Assembly: GCF_031312595.1 (NCBI RefSeq)
Contig: NZ_CP133592.1
Span: 2,604,001 to 2,668,000, forward strand
From: Methanolobus sediminis
Lineage (GTDB): Archaea; Halobacteriota; Methanosarcinia; Methanosarcinales; Methanosarcinaceae
Direction of reading: 5' to 3'
DNA length: 64,000 nucleotides
Shown here: positions 18,046 through 25,719 of the stretch, piece by piece
Position numbering within the stretch: position 1 is the first letter of the stretch
How the letters are laid out: every line of letters begins with the position of its first letter
Translations under genes and position numbers: made by a program
The notes under the pieces: generated by a model
The model's input: only the letters and a program-made list of their open reading frames with translations
What the model was told of the DNA's origin: nothing
Databases searched by the model: none

Positions 18046-19626
18046 ATGAATAAAGTACCAATTACGTTATTTTTAATCTTGTCTATTTCGCTTTCCTTTT
18101 TGGTGGCACCGGCAAGTGCTGTATCGTCCGATAATGAAAAAATTCCTGTCCTTATTCAATTCAAAAACAAACCCGATGCTCAGCTTGTAAAGGCAAACGG
18201 TGGCAGCATAAAATACGAATATGATATCGTTCCTGCTATTGCTGCTGAACTTCCTCAGAAGGCCATCGATGCCCTTTCAAAGAACCCGAATGTAGAACTT
18301 ATCGAGCAGGATGGAATCGCTCAGATCACAGGAGAAACGATTCCGTGGGGAATTGACAGAGTAAATGCACCTGATACCCAGGCTCTTGGTTTTGATGGCA
18401 ATGGAATTAAAGTTGCTATCATTGATACAGGTGTAGACTACACCCATCCAGACCTTGCAGCAAATTACCTTGGCGGATATGACTACGTTAACGGCGACAA
18501 CAATCCAATGGATGATAACAGCCACGGAACGCATGTTGCTGGTACTATCCTTGGGATTGACAACGAGATAGGAGTGCTTGGAGTTGCTCCTAATACAGGT
18601 TTCTATGCTCTTAAGGCAGCAGATTCAACCGGATACTGCTCATACAGTGACATAATCGCATCCATCAACTGGGCAGTGAACAACAATGCAGATGTAATTA
18701 CAATGAGTCTTGGTGGTTCATATTCCTCAACACTCAAAGCAGCATGTGATAATGCATATGCAAGTGGTGTTGTAGTAGTTGCAGCAGCAGGTAATACCGG
18801 TGGTTCTGTGATATATCCTGCAGGATTTGATTCGGTTATCGCTGTAGCTGCAACAGATTCTAGCAACAACAGAGCTTCATGGTCATCATATGGTCCACAG
18901 GTAGAACTGTCAGCTCCTGGTGTATCAATATACTCAACAATGCCCGGTTCCTCATATGGCTATAAGAGTGGTACCAGCATGGCCACACCTCATGTGACCG
19001 GTGTAGTAGCACTCCTTCTTAACACAGATGTTTCAGGAACAAACCTTGATCTTGACAAAGACGGAAAATGGGACCCTGCAGAGGTTCGTGCAAGACTCCA
19101 GAGCACAGCTACAGATCTTGGTGCAACAGGCAAGGATGACTATTATGGATACGGACTTGTGAATGCATATGCTGCAGTTTCAAACCTTGGCCAGGCACCT
19201 GCAACAGAGGAGCCTGCAACAGACCCTGCTACCGAGACACCTGTAACAGACCCTGCTACCGAGACACCTGCTAGTGATGTAGTTTCCATGCATTTCAGTG
19301 AACTTGCGGTAGACACAACTTACACTGTAAAGGCAAACAAACATGTATTTGCATACGCAACTGCAACAGCTACAGTAGTTGACGCAGATGGTAATCCTGT
19401 ATCCGGCGCAACGGTTTCAGGTGACTGGAGCGGTCTTGTATCAGGAAGTGTATCTGCTGTGACTAATTCAAACGGCGAGGCTACATTCCAGTCCTCCCAG
19501 TTGAAGAATCCCCTGGGTAATTTCATTTTCACATTGAGTGGTGTCACACTTAATGGTTATGTGTATGATTCCAGTCAGGACTGTGATTTGACTGCAAGTG
19601 CTGCTTTTACAGTTTCCTTGAAGTAG
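18046..19626 (+). CDS. secreted subtilisin-like serine protease (S8)
   Basis: 526 residues. Signal peptide 1-26 (ending ASA), inhibitor I9-type propeptide (about 28-95, IPVLIQFKNKPDAQ...), then an S8 catalytic domain with the triad Asp in IDTGVDY near 127, His in NSHGTHVAG near 160 and Ser in GTSMATPH near 311. A TDPATETP linker encoded by two perfect 26-base tandem repeats (19218-19243, 19245-19270) leads to an Ig-like C-terminal domain (VVDADGNPVSGATVSGDW). No membrane anchor, so presumably released or held by the S-layer. An extracellular peptidase suggests amino-acid scavenging or surface-protein turnover. Confidence 0.92.
   Translation: MNKVPITLFLILSISLSFLVAPASAVSSDNEKIPVLIQFKNKPDAQLVKANGGSIKYEYDIVPAIAAELPQKAIDALSKNPNVELIEQDGIAQITGETIPWGIDRVNAPDTQALGFDGNGIKVAIIDTGVDYTHPDLAANYLGGYDYVNGDNNPMDDNSHGTHVAGTILGIDNEIGVLGVAPNTGFYALKAADSTGYCSYSDIIASINWAVNNNADVITMSLGGSYSSTLKAACDNAYASGVVVVAAAGNTGGSVIYPAGFDSVIAVAATDSSNNRASWSSYGPQVELSAPGVSIYSTMPGSSYGYKSGTSMATPHVTGVVALLLNTDVSGTNLDLDKDGKWDPAEVRARLQSTATDLGATGKDDYYGYGLVNAYAAVSNLGQAPATEEPATDPATETPVTDPATETPASDVVSMHFSELAVDTTYTVKANKHVFAYATATATVVDADGNPVSGATVSGDWSGLVSGSVSAVTNSNGEATFQSSQLKNPLGNFIFTLSGVTLNGYVYDSSQDCDLTASAAFTVSLK
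19218..19270 (+). repeat. in-frame tandem repeat in protease linker
   Basis: Two identical 26-base copies starting AACAGACCCTGCTACCGAG, period 27 bases (nine codons, TDPATETPx). A likely site of length variation by slippage in the protease linker. Confidence 0.85.
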
Positions 19627-19651
19627 TGATATTCCATACAAAAAGTCAGGT

Positions 19652-19675
19652 TCCCGGATAATATCCGGGACATTT
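19652..19675 (+). terminator. intrinsic-type terminator after the protease
   Basis: TCCCGGAT (19652-19659) pairs perfectly with ATCCGGGA (19663-19670) across an AAT loop, followed by CATTTTTCTT. One of the clearest terminators in the window. Confidence 0.8.
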
Positions 19676-19861
19676 TTCTTATTTTCATGTTTTTCTCTTT
19701 TGATGTTCATTGAAGGTTGTATTGATTGTTGCATCATTTTTTCAAAAACCATTATCAGTATAATGTGAACATACTACTTTTCAATTCTTTATATTATGAA
19801 TATGATTCATGGCCCGGTATGATTAATATCGTTCCATATCATCTTTATCAGAGGGATATGC

Positions 19862-20254
19862 ATGCAAATAAAAACTGGAAAAAGGATAGAACTGATCGAT
19901 ATCACGGATGATGTAAGAAAATATGTAGCTTCCAGTGGAATACAAAATGGCATCTGTCTAATAAGTACAAAGCACACAACAACATCCATCATCGTTAATG
20001 AGAATGAATCCGGCCTTGTATCTGACATACTTGATTTGCTGGAGAAACTCGTCCCTGCACATGCCGGTTATGCCCATGACCGAATTGACAACAATGCTGA
20101 TGCCCATTTAAAGGCAGTATTGCTTGGCAGCAGTGAAACCATTCCGGTCATAGGTGGCAGTTTACAGCTTGGAACCTGGCAGAGTATTTTCCTTGCAGAA
20201 ATGGATGGTCCAAGGACAAGAGAGGTCACGGTTACTGTGATAAGTAGTCAATAG
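19862..20254 (+). CDS. YjbQ/UPF0047 family protein
   Basis: 130 residues covering the whole UPF0047 domain: KTGKRIELIDITDDVRKYV, STKHTTTSIIVNENESGLVSDI, NADAHLKAVLLGSSETIPV, LGTWQSIFLAEMDGPR. The conserved histidines (KHTT, NADAH) could bind metal. Some family members complement a thiamine-phosphate synthase defect as a side activity; the physiological role is open. A weak AGAGGGAT ribosome-binding site precedes the ATG. Stands alone. Confidence 0.85.
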   Translation: MQIKTGKRIELIDITDDVRKYVASSGIQNGICLISTKHTTTSIIVNENESGLVSDILDLLEKLVPAHAGYAHDRIDNNADAHLKAVLLGSSETIPVIGGSLQLGTWQSIFLAEMDGPRTREVTVTVISSQ

Positions 20255-20326
20255 GCCGCATGAACTTGATTATCCAGTATATTGTTGAATTAAAAAGTAA
20301 AAAAAGTAATTGGTTTTTATTTCTAA

Positions 20327-20524
20327 TTATTCTGACTTTTCGTAGTCAGCGTGTGCATAGAAGCATCTTTTTGGAGTACAGACTGCATCTGCGCTCTTGA
20401 GTGCTTTGAGAATCTTACTGACCTCTTTGCTTTCAAGACCGGTAGCTTCAGCAATCTCTCCTGGTCTCATTGGCTTTCCTGCGTCTTTAAGTGCGTCGAG
20501 TACTTTCTGTTCATCATCTGCCAT
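20327..20524 (-). CDS. small winged-helix DNA-binding protein
   Basis: 65 residues, essentially one winged helix-turn-helix (EQKVLDALKDAGKPMRPGEIAEATGLESKEVSKILKALKSADAV), ending in a short basic wing with CTPKRCFYAH. Similar small proteins are abundant in Methanosarcinales. The two cysteines nine residues or fewer apart could bind metal or respond to redox. Probably a local transcription factor of unknown target. Confidence 0.8.
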   Translation of the reverse strand: MADDEQKVLDALKDAGKPMRPGEIAEATGLESKEVSKILKALKSADAVCTPKRCFYAHADYEKSE

Positions 20525-20647
20525 ATTTTATTCTCCTACAATTATTTTACTATTAAGGGAATCGTGAAATAAATAGTTGATGCAATTGATTTCGTTATTT
20601 TATCAATATATAATCTATCGTATCTCGAATCGTTGTCAGCTGTTTGC

Positions 20648-21061
20648 TTAAAATGAGTTCCTGAGCTTTTCAGCAAGTTCAGCAATGTTCTCTGTGGATG
20701 GGTGTAGCTCTACAATGGTGTGCATGTTACCTTCCCCATCACCTGCACGCCTTGGGATTATGTGAACGTGCACATGTGGCACAGTCTGCCCGGCAAGCTC
20801 TCCGTTGTTGATGCCGATATTCATGCCTTCAAGTTCCAGCGTTTTTCCAACTGTCTTTGCGACCTTATTAACTGAAGCAAACAGGCTGGCAGCTTCATCA
20901 TCACTCATGTCAGTGAATTTTTCAAAATGCTTTTTCGGAAGCACAATTGTGTGTCCCTCTGCACAGGGATAGATATCCAGAAATGCATAAACAAAATCAT
21001 CTTCATAGACCTTATGTGAGGGAATCTCACCGGCAACGATCTTACAGAATAGACAATCCAT
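20648..21061 (-). CDS. HIT-family nucleotide hydrolase
   Basis: 137 residues from ATG 21061, directly after GGAGGGTGAT; an upstream in-frame start would add 20 poorly conserved residues. MDCLFCKIVAGEIPSHKVYED with the CxxC opening typical of Hint/Fhit-like HIT proteins, and the histidine triad HVHVHIIPRR at about 97-106. The family hydrolyses AMP-lysine, AMP-amidates or dinucleoside polyphosphates. Cytoplasmic housekeeping protein. Confidence 0.88.
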   Translation of the reverse strand: MDCLFCKIVAGEIPSHKVYEDDFVYAFLDIYPCAEGHTIVLPKKHFEKFTDMSDDEAASLFASVNKVAKTVGKTLELEGMNIGINNGELAGQTVPHVHVHIIPRRAGDGEGNMHTIVELHPSTENIAELAEKLRNSF

Positions 21062-21234
21062 ATGTATCACCCTCCTTCTTTGAGGTTCTGGATATTTAAT
21101 TATTGTTGTTGCACATTGCATAAATACCTAATAATTGCTTGAATTACAGTACATTTTCAAACTCTGCCACAACAGGCATGTGGTCTGATTTGTGGTGTAT
21201 AGAGTAGATTCATTTTATATTTATTATTATAGTT

Positions 21235-21305
21235 ATGTACATCCAAGACGATATATCGCCAATTTCATGTACATATACCTTTTAAACCCGACACATATTG
21301 TACAT
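21235..21305. promoter_or_regulatory. three phased TGTACA palindromes
   Basis: The 8-mer ATGTACAT occurs at 21235-21242 and 21267-21274, and TTGTACAT at 21298-21305. Spacings are 32 and 31 bases, three helical turns each, ending 5 bases before the ATG of the downstream gene. TTTTAAAC near 21280 could be its TATA element, so sites two and three flank the core promoter. Such phasing fits a cooperative regulator binding the same DNA face. Confidence 0.5.
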
Positions 21306-21309
21306 TATT

Positions 21310-21990
21310 ATGAGAGTGGACACTAAGGGACAGAAGTCAAAAAAACTAATCCCAATTATAGCTATTTTTGTCGTTCTAATCCTGTTTTCCAGTCAGTCCA
21401 TGGCAGAGGTCGTTGATCAGCTCAAAGTTGAGATCAATGAACATGATATTCTTGGTCCATTCGATAGCACAATTTCTGAAAAGGATACATCCATAAAATC
21501 CTCAAATACGTATAATTCAGGAAGCAATTCAGGTCATAGCACAGGGTCACATGCTACATACACCGCTTCATCTTCTGACACAAGTTCATCACAGGTCACT
21601 AAAGGAACAGTTAACACAGACCTTTTCACTCTGCTGAAAAAATATACTGAATACTACAATAGTGGTATTGACGAAGTTCCTGGAATTGTCAAAAATATAG
21701 CGGGCAATGATCTCATTCTTCTTGAGATAGCCATGAATGATAACAGTGAACTGAGAATCAAAGTTTGTACAGAGGACGGTCTGATTACAGAATTCAGTAA
21801 GCTTTCATCAGGTGAAAAAATAGACCCTACAGTAACTCTCACCAGCAATGAAAACACCATTCGTACAATAATTAAGAGTGATGATCCATTGGGATATTTC
21901 ATAACATCACTAAATCAGGGCTTGATAAATATCGAGTGCAAGGGCTTTATTAAGAAAGCAGCATTATCAACATTAAAAGCATTGGGATGA
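21310..21990 (+). CDS. secreted or membrane-anchored SCP2-like protein
   Basis: 226 residues from ATG 21310. N-terminal membrane segment (KKLIPIIAIFVVLILFSSQSMA), a Ser/Gly/Thr-rich spacer at about 60-105, then a globular domain at about 115-226 whose pattern (LRIKVCTEDGLITEFSKLSSGEKIDPTVTLTSNENTIRTI..., GLINIECKGFIKKAALSTLKALG) resembles SCP2 sterol-carrier domains. May bind a hydrophobic ligand outside the membrane. I see no ribosome-binding site, so it may be a leaderless transcript. Preceded by the three TGTACA sites. Confidence 0.6.
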   Translation: MRVDTKGQKSKKLIPIIAIFVVLILFSSQSMAEVVDQLKVEINEHDILGPFDSTISEKDTSIKSSNTYNSGSNSGHSTGSHATYTASSSDTSSSQVTKGTVNTDLFTLLKKYTEYYNSGIDEVPGIVKNIAGNDLILLEIAMNDNSELRIKVCTEDGLITEFSKLSSGEKIDPTVTLTSNENTIRTIIKSDDPLGYFITSLNQGLINIECKGFIKKAALSTLKALG

Positions 21991-22130
21991 ATAGATTTAA
22001 TATCTATCCATTTCCCTAAATATTTATACTAACTCTCTTTTCTTCAAATATCGAAGAGCCAATTAGAGTCATTTTTATATGGTACATTACTAACTAAATT
22101 ATATCTGAATAAAACTTAGAATAATTAACC

Positions 22131-22907
22131 ATGTCTCAAAAACCTCCTTCTTCAACCGATTACCCCAAAAAAGTCCTTGAAATTCCGACAGATACCGAAG
22201 GCATCCTAATTGAAAGACCAAATCGTTTTCTGGCCATTGTAGAAATTGATGATAACGGAACCAAAAGTCAGGAGAAGGTACACGTTCATGACCCCGGCAG
22301 ACTCATTGACATATTATATCCGGGAAACAGGGTGCTGCTTCGAAAAGCCAGCAATCCGAAAAGAAAAACAGGCTGGGATATGATAGCCGGAAGGATCGGG
22401 GAGGAATGGATACTTATCAATTCCGCTTTCCACAGGCAGATATCTCAGTGGATACTGGAAAACCGGATTATTGATAAGTTAAGGAATATTGATAATATCA
22501 TTCCTGAGCAGAGATTTGGTGACAGCAGGCTGGATTATCTTTTAGAAGAAGGTAGGAAGAAGACATGGGTTGAGGTTAAAGGTTGCACACTGGCAGAGGA
22601 TAATGTCGCGGTCTTTCCGGATGCTCCTACAACCCGTGGAAAACGTCATCTTGAGGAACTCATGCGTGCTGTGGATGAAGGAAATGATGCAGCTATCATC
22701 ATACTGGTATTCAGATCTGATGCAAAGTGTTTTACTCCTAACCGGAAGATCGACATTGATTTTACAGAAACGATGATAAAAGCGGTAGAAAAAGGTGTTA
22801 TGGTCTTCCCATTGCAATTCTGTTTTGAGAACAACAACATTTACTATCTGTCACAAATTCCGCTTTGCCTGGAGAAAACAGGACTCATCGCAGGACTGAT
22901 TGAATGA
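22131..22907 (+). CDS. sfsA: SfsA-family DNA/RNA-binding nuclease-like protein
   Basis: 258 residues. SfsA pattern: an N-terminal OB-like region (LIERPNRFLAIVEID, KVHVHDPGRLIDILYPGNRVLLRKA) and a restriction-nuclease-like core with SRLDYLLEEG, WVEVKGCTLAE, FPDAPTTRGKRHLEELMRA. Acidic/Lys residues D, E and K of the PD-(D/E)xK site are present. Originally named for sugar fermentation stimulation in E. coli; the biochemical role is uncertain. Its last codons overlap the symporter start by four bases (ATGA), so the two are translationally coupled. Confidence 0.88.
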   Translation: MSQKPPSSTDYPKKVLEIPTDTEGILIERPNRFLAIVEIDDNGTKSQEKVHVHDPGRLIDILYPGNRVLLRKASNPKRKTGWDMIAGRIGEEWILINSAFHRQISQWILENRIIDKLRNIDNIIPEQRFGDSRLDYLLEEGRKKTWVEVKGCTLAEDNVAVFPDAPTTRGKRHLEELMRAVDEGNDAAIIILVFRSDAKCFTPNRKIDIDFTETMIKAVEKGVMVFPLQFCFENNNIYYLSQIPLCLEKTGLIAGLIE

Positions 22908-24301
22908 GCTTTGTGGATATTTTTTTATCAATAGTGAATTCTTCTAAACTCTTATTCTATCTCAAAGCAGTTGATAACTTCATATGGGGCCCACCTTTGT
23001 TGATATTGCTCGTAGGTACGGGTGTTTTTTTCACATTCAGCCTTGGTTTCATACAAATAAAACACCTTCCTCTTGCTTTACGATATGTATTTGGTTCGCA
23101 GAGACTGGAAAATGGGGTAAAGGGTGATGTATCCAGTTTCGGAGCCCTCACCCTTGCACTGGCTGCAACCATAGGTACTGGAAACATAGTGGGTGTTGCC
23201 ACAGCTATAAAAGTGGGTGGACCCGGAGCACTATTCTGGATGTGGATGGCAGCCTTTTTCGGAATGGCAACAAAATATGCAGAGTGTACTCTGGCTGTTA
23301 AATACAGGATATTCGATGAGAACGGAGAAGCTGCCGGTGGTCCCATGTACTATATCAAGAACGGCCTTGCAGACCGGTCATACAGCGGTATCCTCTCAAA
23401 AGCCTTTGCATGCTTTGGAATATTCGTAGGATGTATGGGTATCGGAACCTTCACACAGGTCAACGCCATAGTGGACTCGGTTAAGATCACATTCGGAATT
23501 CCTTCCATGCAAACCGCCATTGTGATTTCGACACTGGTATTCCTTGTGACCATAGGAGGGATAAAAAGCATCGTTAGAGTCGCACAATTTATCGTTCCCT
23601 TTATGGCGATCTCCTATGTACTCAGTTCAGTTGTTATAATAGCACTTAACATCGGATCTCTGCCCTCTGTGCTCTCTCTTGTAATTCAGTCAGCATTCAG
23701 TAGAACGGCAGCAACCGGGGGATTTCTCGGAGCTTCTATAATGATGGCAATGCAATTTGGCGTTGCCAGGGGAGTATTTTCAAATGAAGCAGGCCTTGGC
23801 AGTGCACCAATAGCGGCGGCATCAGCAAAGGTGAAAAGCCCTGCAAAACAGGGTTTAATCTCCATGACAGGTACGTTCTTTGATACAATAATCATATGCA
23901 CAATGACCGGAATTGTCCTGATAATAACAGACTCATGGAAAGGTGAACTTGCCGGTGCATACATGACCAGCCAGGCTTTTTCCAGCGTGCTGAGTATCGG
24001 CAGCTATGTGGTTGGTATTGGTTTGATGTTCTTTGCATTCACGACAATTCTGGGCTGGAACTATTATGCTGAAAAATGCACAGAATTCCTTTTTGGAGTA
24101 AAGGCGATACTTCCATTCAGAATGATCTATGTAGTGCTGGTTTTCATCGGCGCTTTCCTTACACTGGATGCTATCTGGATACTGGCAGATATCTTCAATG
24201 GGCTCATGGCTATTCCAAATCTCATAGCACTGGCTGCACTCAGGAAAATAGTGATCTCAGAAACAAGAGAATATTTCAACTCCCTTGAATCTGAAAAGTA
24301 G
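22904..24301 (+). CDS. sodium:alanine symporter (AGCS family)
   Basis: 465 residues with about ten transmembrane helices. AGCS signatures are visible: GALTLALAATIGTGNIVGVATAIKVGGPGALFWMWMAAFFGMATKY, GGPMYYIKNGL, and FSNEAGLGSAPIAAA. Imports alanine or glycine with Na+. Coupled to sfsA by an ATGA overlap. Convergent with the radical SAM gene 38 bases downstream. Substrate specificity within the family cannot be read from sequence. Confidence 0.9.
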   Translation: MSFVDIFLSIVNSSKLLFYLKAVDNFIWGPPLLILLVGTGVFFTFSLGFIQIKHLPLALRYVFGSQRLENGVKGDVSSFGALTLALAATIGTGNIVGVATAIKVGGPGALFWMWMAAFFGMATKYAECTLAVKYRIFDENGEAAGGPMYYIKNGLADRSYSGILSKAFACFGIFVGCMGIGTFTQVNAIVDSVKITFGIPSMQTAIVISTLVFLVTIGGIKSIVRVAQFIVPFMAISYVLSSVVIIALNIGSLPSVLSLVIQSAFSRTAATGGFLGASIMMAMQFGVARGVFSNEAGLGSAPIAAASAKVKSPAKQGLISMTGTFFDTIIICTMTGIVLIITDSWKGELAGAYMTSQAFSSVLSIGSYVVGIGLMFFAFTTILGWNYYAEKCTEFLFGVKAILPFRMIYVVLVFIGAFLTLDAIWILADIFNGLMAIPNLIALAALRKIVISETREYFNSLESEK

Positions 24302-24339
24302 GCATTGTGCTTATCTGTCTGGTCTGTATGTTGATGTCA

Positions 24340-25719
24340 CTAAGTAGGATTAACCAGCCAGCAGTGGCAGTTAGCCTGGAAAATATCCTTTCTTGTAAAA
24401 TTAGCCGCAATGCAGCTTCCCCTGCAAACAGAAAGCCACTGGCACCTGCTGCATTCACCTTTCATGTCCGAAGCTTTCAGGCTCCTAAAATAGTTGAGGA
24501 ATCGTGAATTATCCCATATCCACCGGAAGGATTTGTCTTTCACATTCTCAACATCTGCTCCCTCAAAATAGTTACATGGGAGAACATCGCCCTTTGAAGT
24601 GACCGTGCAATATCCTATAGCACCATCACATCCAATTCTTGTATCAGTATTAGTTTCAATTTCCTGTTCCGGAATTGGTCGGAACGTACACTCAAATTCC
24701 ATAGGTGCAATTTCAGGACCATCAGATTCTCTTTTACTGAGCAGGAATTCTGTCAGTTCCCGCATTCTTGCAGGTTTAACTTCCAGATCATAAGCACCTG
24801 TTCCACGTCCGGAAGGAACAAAAGGCAATATTCTGAATGTCTGTACTCCAAGCTCTTTTCCAAGTTCATAGATGTCAGGGATATTATCGATATTCATTGT
24901 GGTTACTGCGGCTGCAAGTGTGACAGGAACACCTGCTTTTACCAGCAATTTTATTCCTTCTACTGTCTTTTGCCATGAACCAGATAACTGGCGGAAATCA
25001 TCATGTATGGCAGGTATACTTGAATCAAGACTCACCTGTGCCCTTGCTCTCATACTTGCAAGTTTTTCAGCAGCAGCTTCGTCTATCAGTGTTCCATTGG
25101 TGGCCACCTGTATCATTATATTTTTGGAAGCGGCATATTCAGCTATATCAAAAAAATCCTTTCTTATCATTGGTTCGCCACCACTGAGTATCAACTGGCC
25201 GACTTCAAAATCAGCAAACTCATCGATAAGCATGCAACAGTCGTCAAAGCTCAGCTCATCGCTGCACTGCTCACCGGCACTCACAACGCAATGCCTGCAT
25301 CTGAGGTTACATTTCGATGTAAGATCCCAGAGCACACCAGCAGGAGCAGGGACTTTCCAGTAGTTCATCCTTTCATTACGCCACCACAAAAGTCCTCGAT
25401 CTGTGAGTCCATCAAGTACCGGTATGCTTTTATCAATCACAGTTTCCCTGTCAGAATGGAAAGATGTACTTAATTGAGTAATAATCTCGTCAAGTGTCCG
25501 GTACCCGTCACACATTTTGAGGAGCCAGTATGCAGCTTCATTCAGCTCCTGAACTTCCGAACTGAGCGGGTCTTTTGTGATCCAGGTGCCATTTTCCTTA
25601 CTTATCCTGAAAGGAAAATAAGGGACAGCAGATCTGTCCGGAAAAACACTTCCACATGTCATCCCGGTATCTACTTTATAATCATCTGCTGTCAATATGC
25701 CAGGCTGTTCTTCTATCAC
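24340..25719 (-). CDS. radical SAM/SPASM peptide-modifying enzyme with N-terminal PqqD-like domain
   Basis: 459 residues starting with GTG that overlaps the stop of the M4 peptidase gene (GTGA), with CGGGGAAAT as ribosome-binding site. Residues about 30-118 resemble a PqqD/RRE peptide-binding domain (ELNEAAYWLLKMCDGYRTLDEI). The radical SAM core has CNLRCRHC (Cys 137, 141, 144) and GGEPMIRKDF. The C-terminal SPASM region carries many Cys (CDGAIGYCTVTSKGDVLPCNYF, CSRCQWLSVCRGSC) for auxiliary 4Fe-4S clusters. Enzymes of this build install thioether or C-C crosslinks in ribosomal peptides. The coupled M4 peptidase and the upstream WC-peptide are candidate partners, by inference. Confidence 0.88.
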   Translation of the reverse strand: MIEEQPGILTADDYKVDTGMTCGSVFPDRSAVPYFPFRISKENGTWITKDPLSSEVQELNEAAYWLLKMCDGYRTLDEIITQLSTSFHSDRETVIDKSIPVLDGLTDRGLLWWRNERMNYWKVPAPAGVLWDLTSKCNLRCRHCVVSAGEQCSDELSFDDCCMLIDEFADFEVGQLILSGGEPMIRKDFFDIAEYAASKNIMIQVATNGTLIDEAAAEKLASMRARAQVSLDSSIPAIHDDFRQLSGSWQKTVEGIKLLVKAGVPVTLAAAVTTMNIDNIPDIYELGKELGVQTFRILPFVPSGRGTGAYDLEVKPARMRELTEFLLSKRESDGPEIAPMEFECTFRPIPEQEIETNTDTRIGCDGAIGYCTVTSKGDVLPCNYFEGADVENVKDKSFRWIWDNSRFLNYFRSLKASDMKGECSRCQWLSVCRGSCIAANFTRKDIFQANCHCWLVNPT

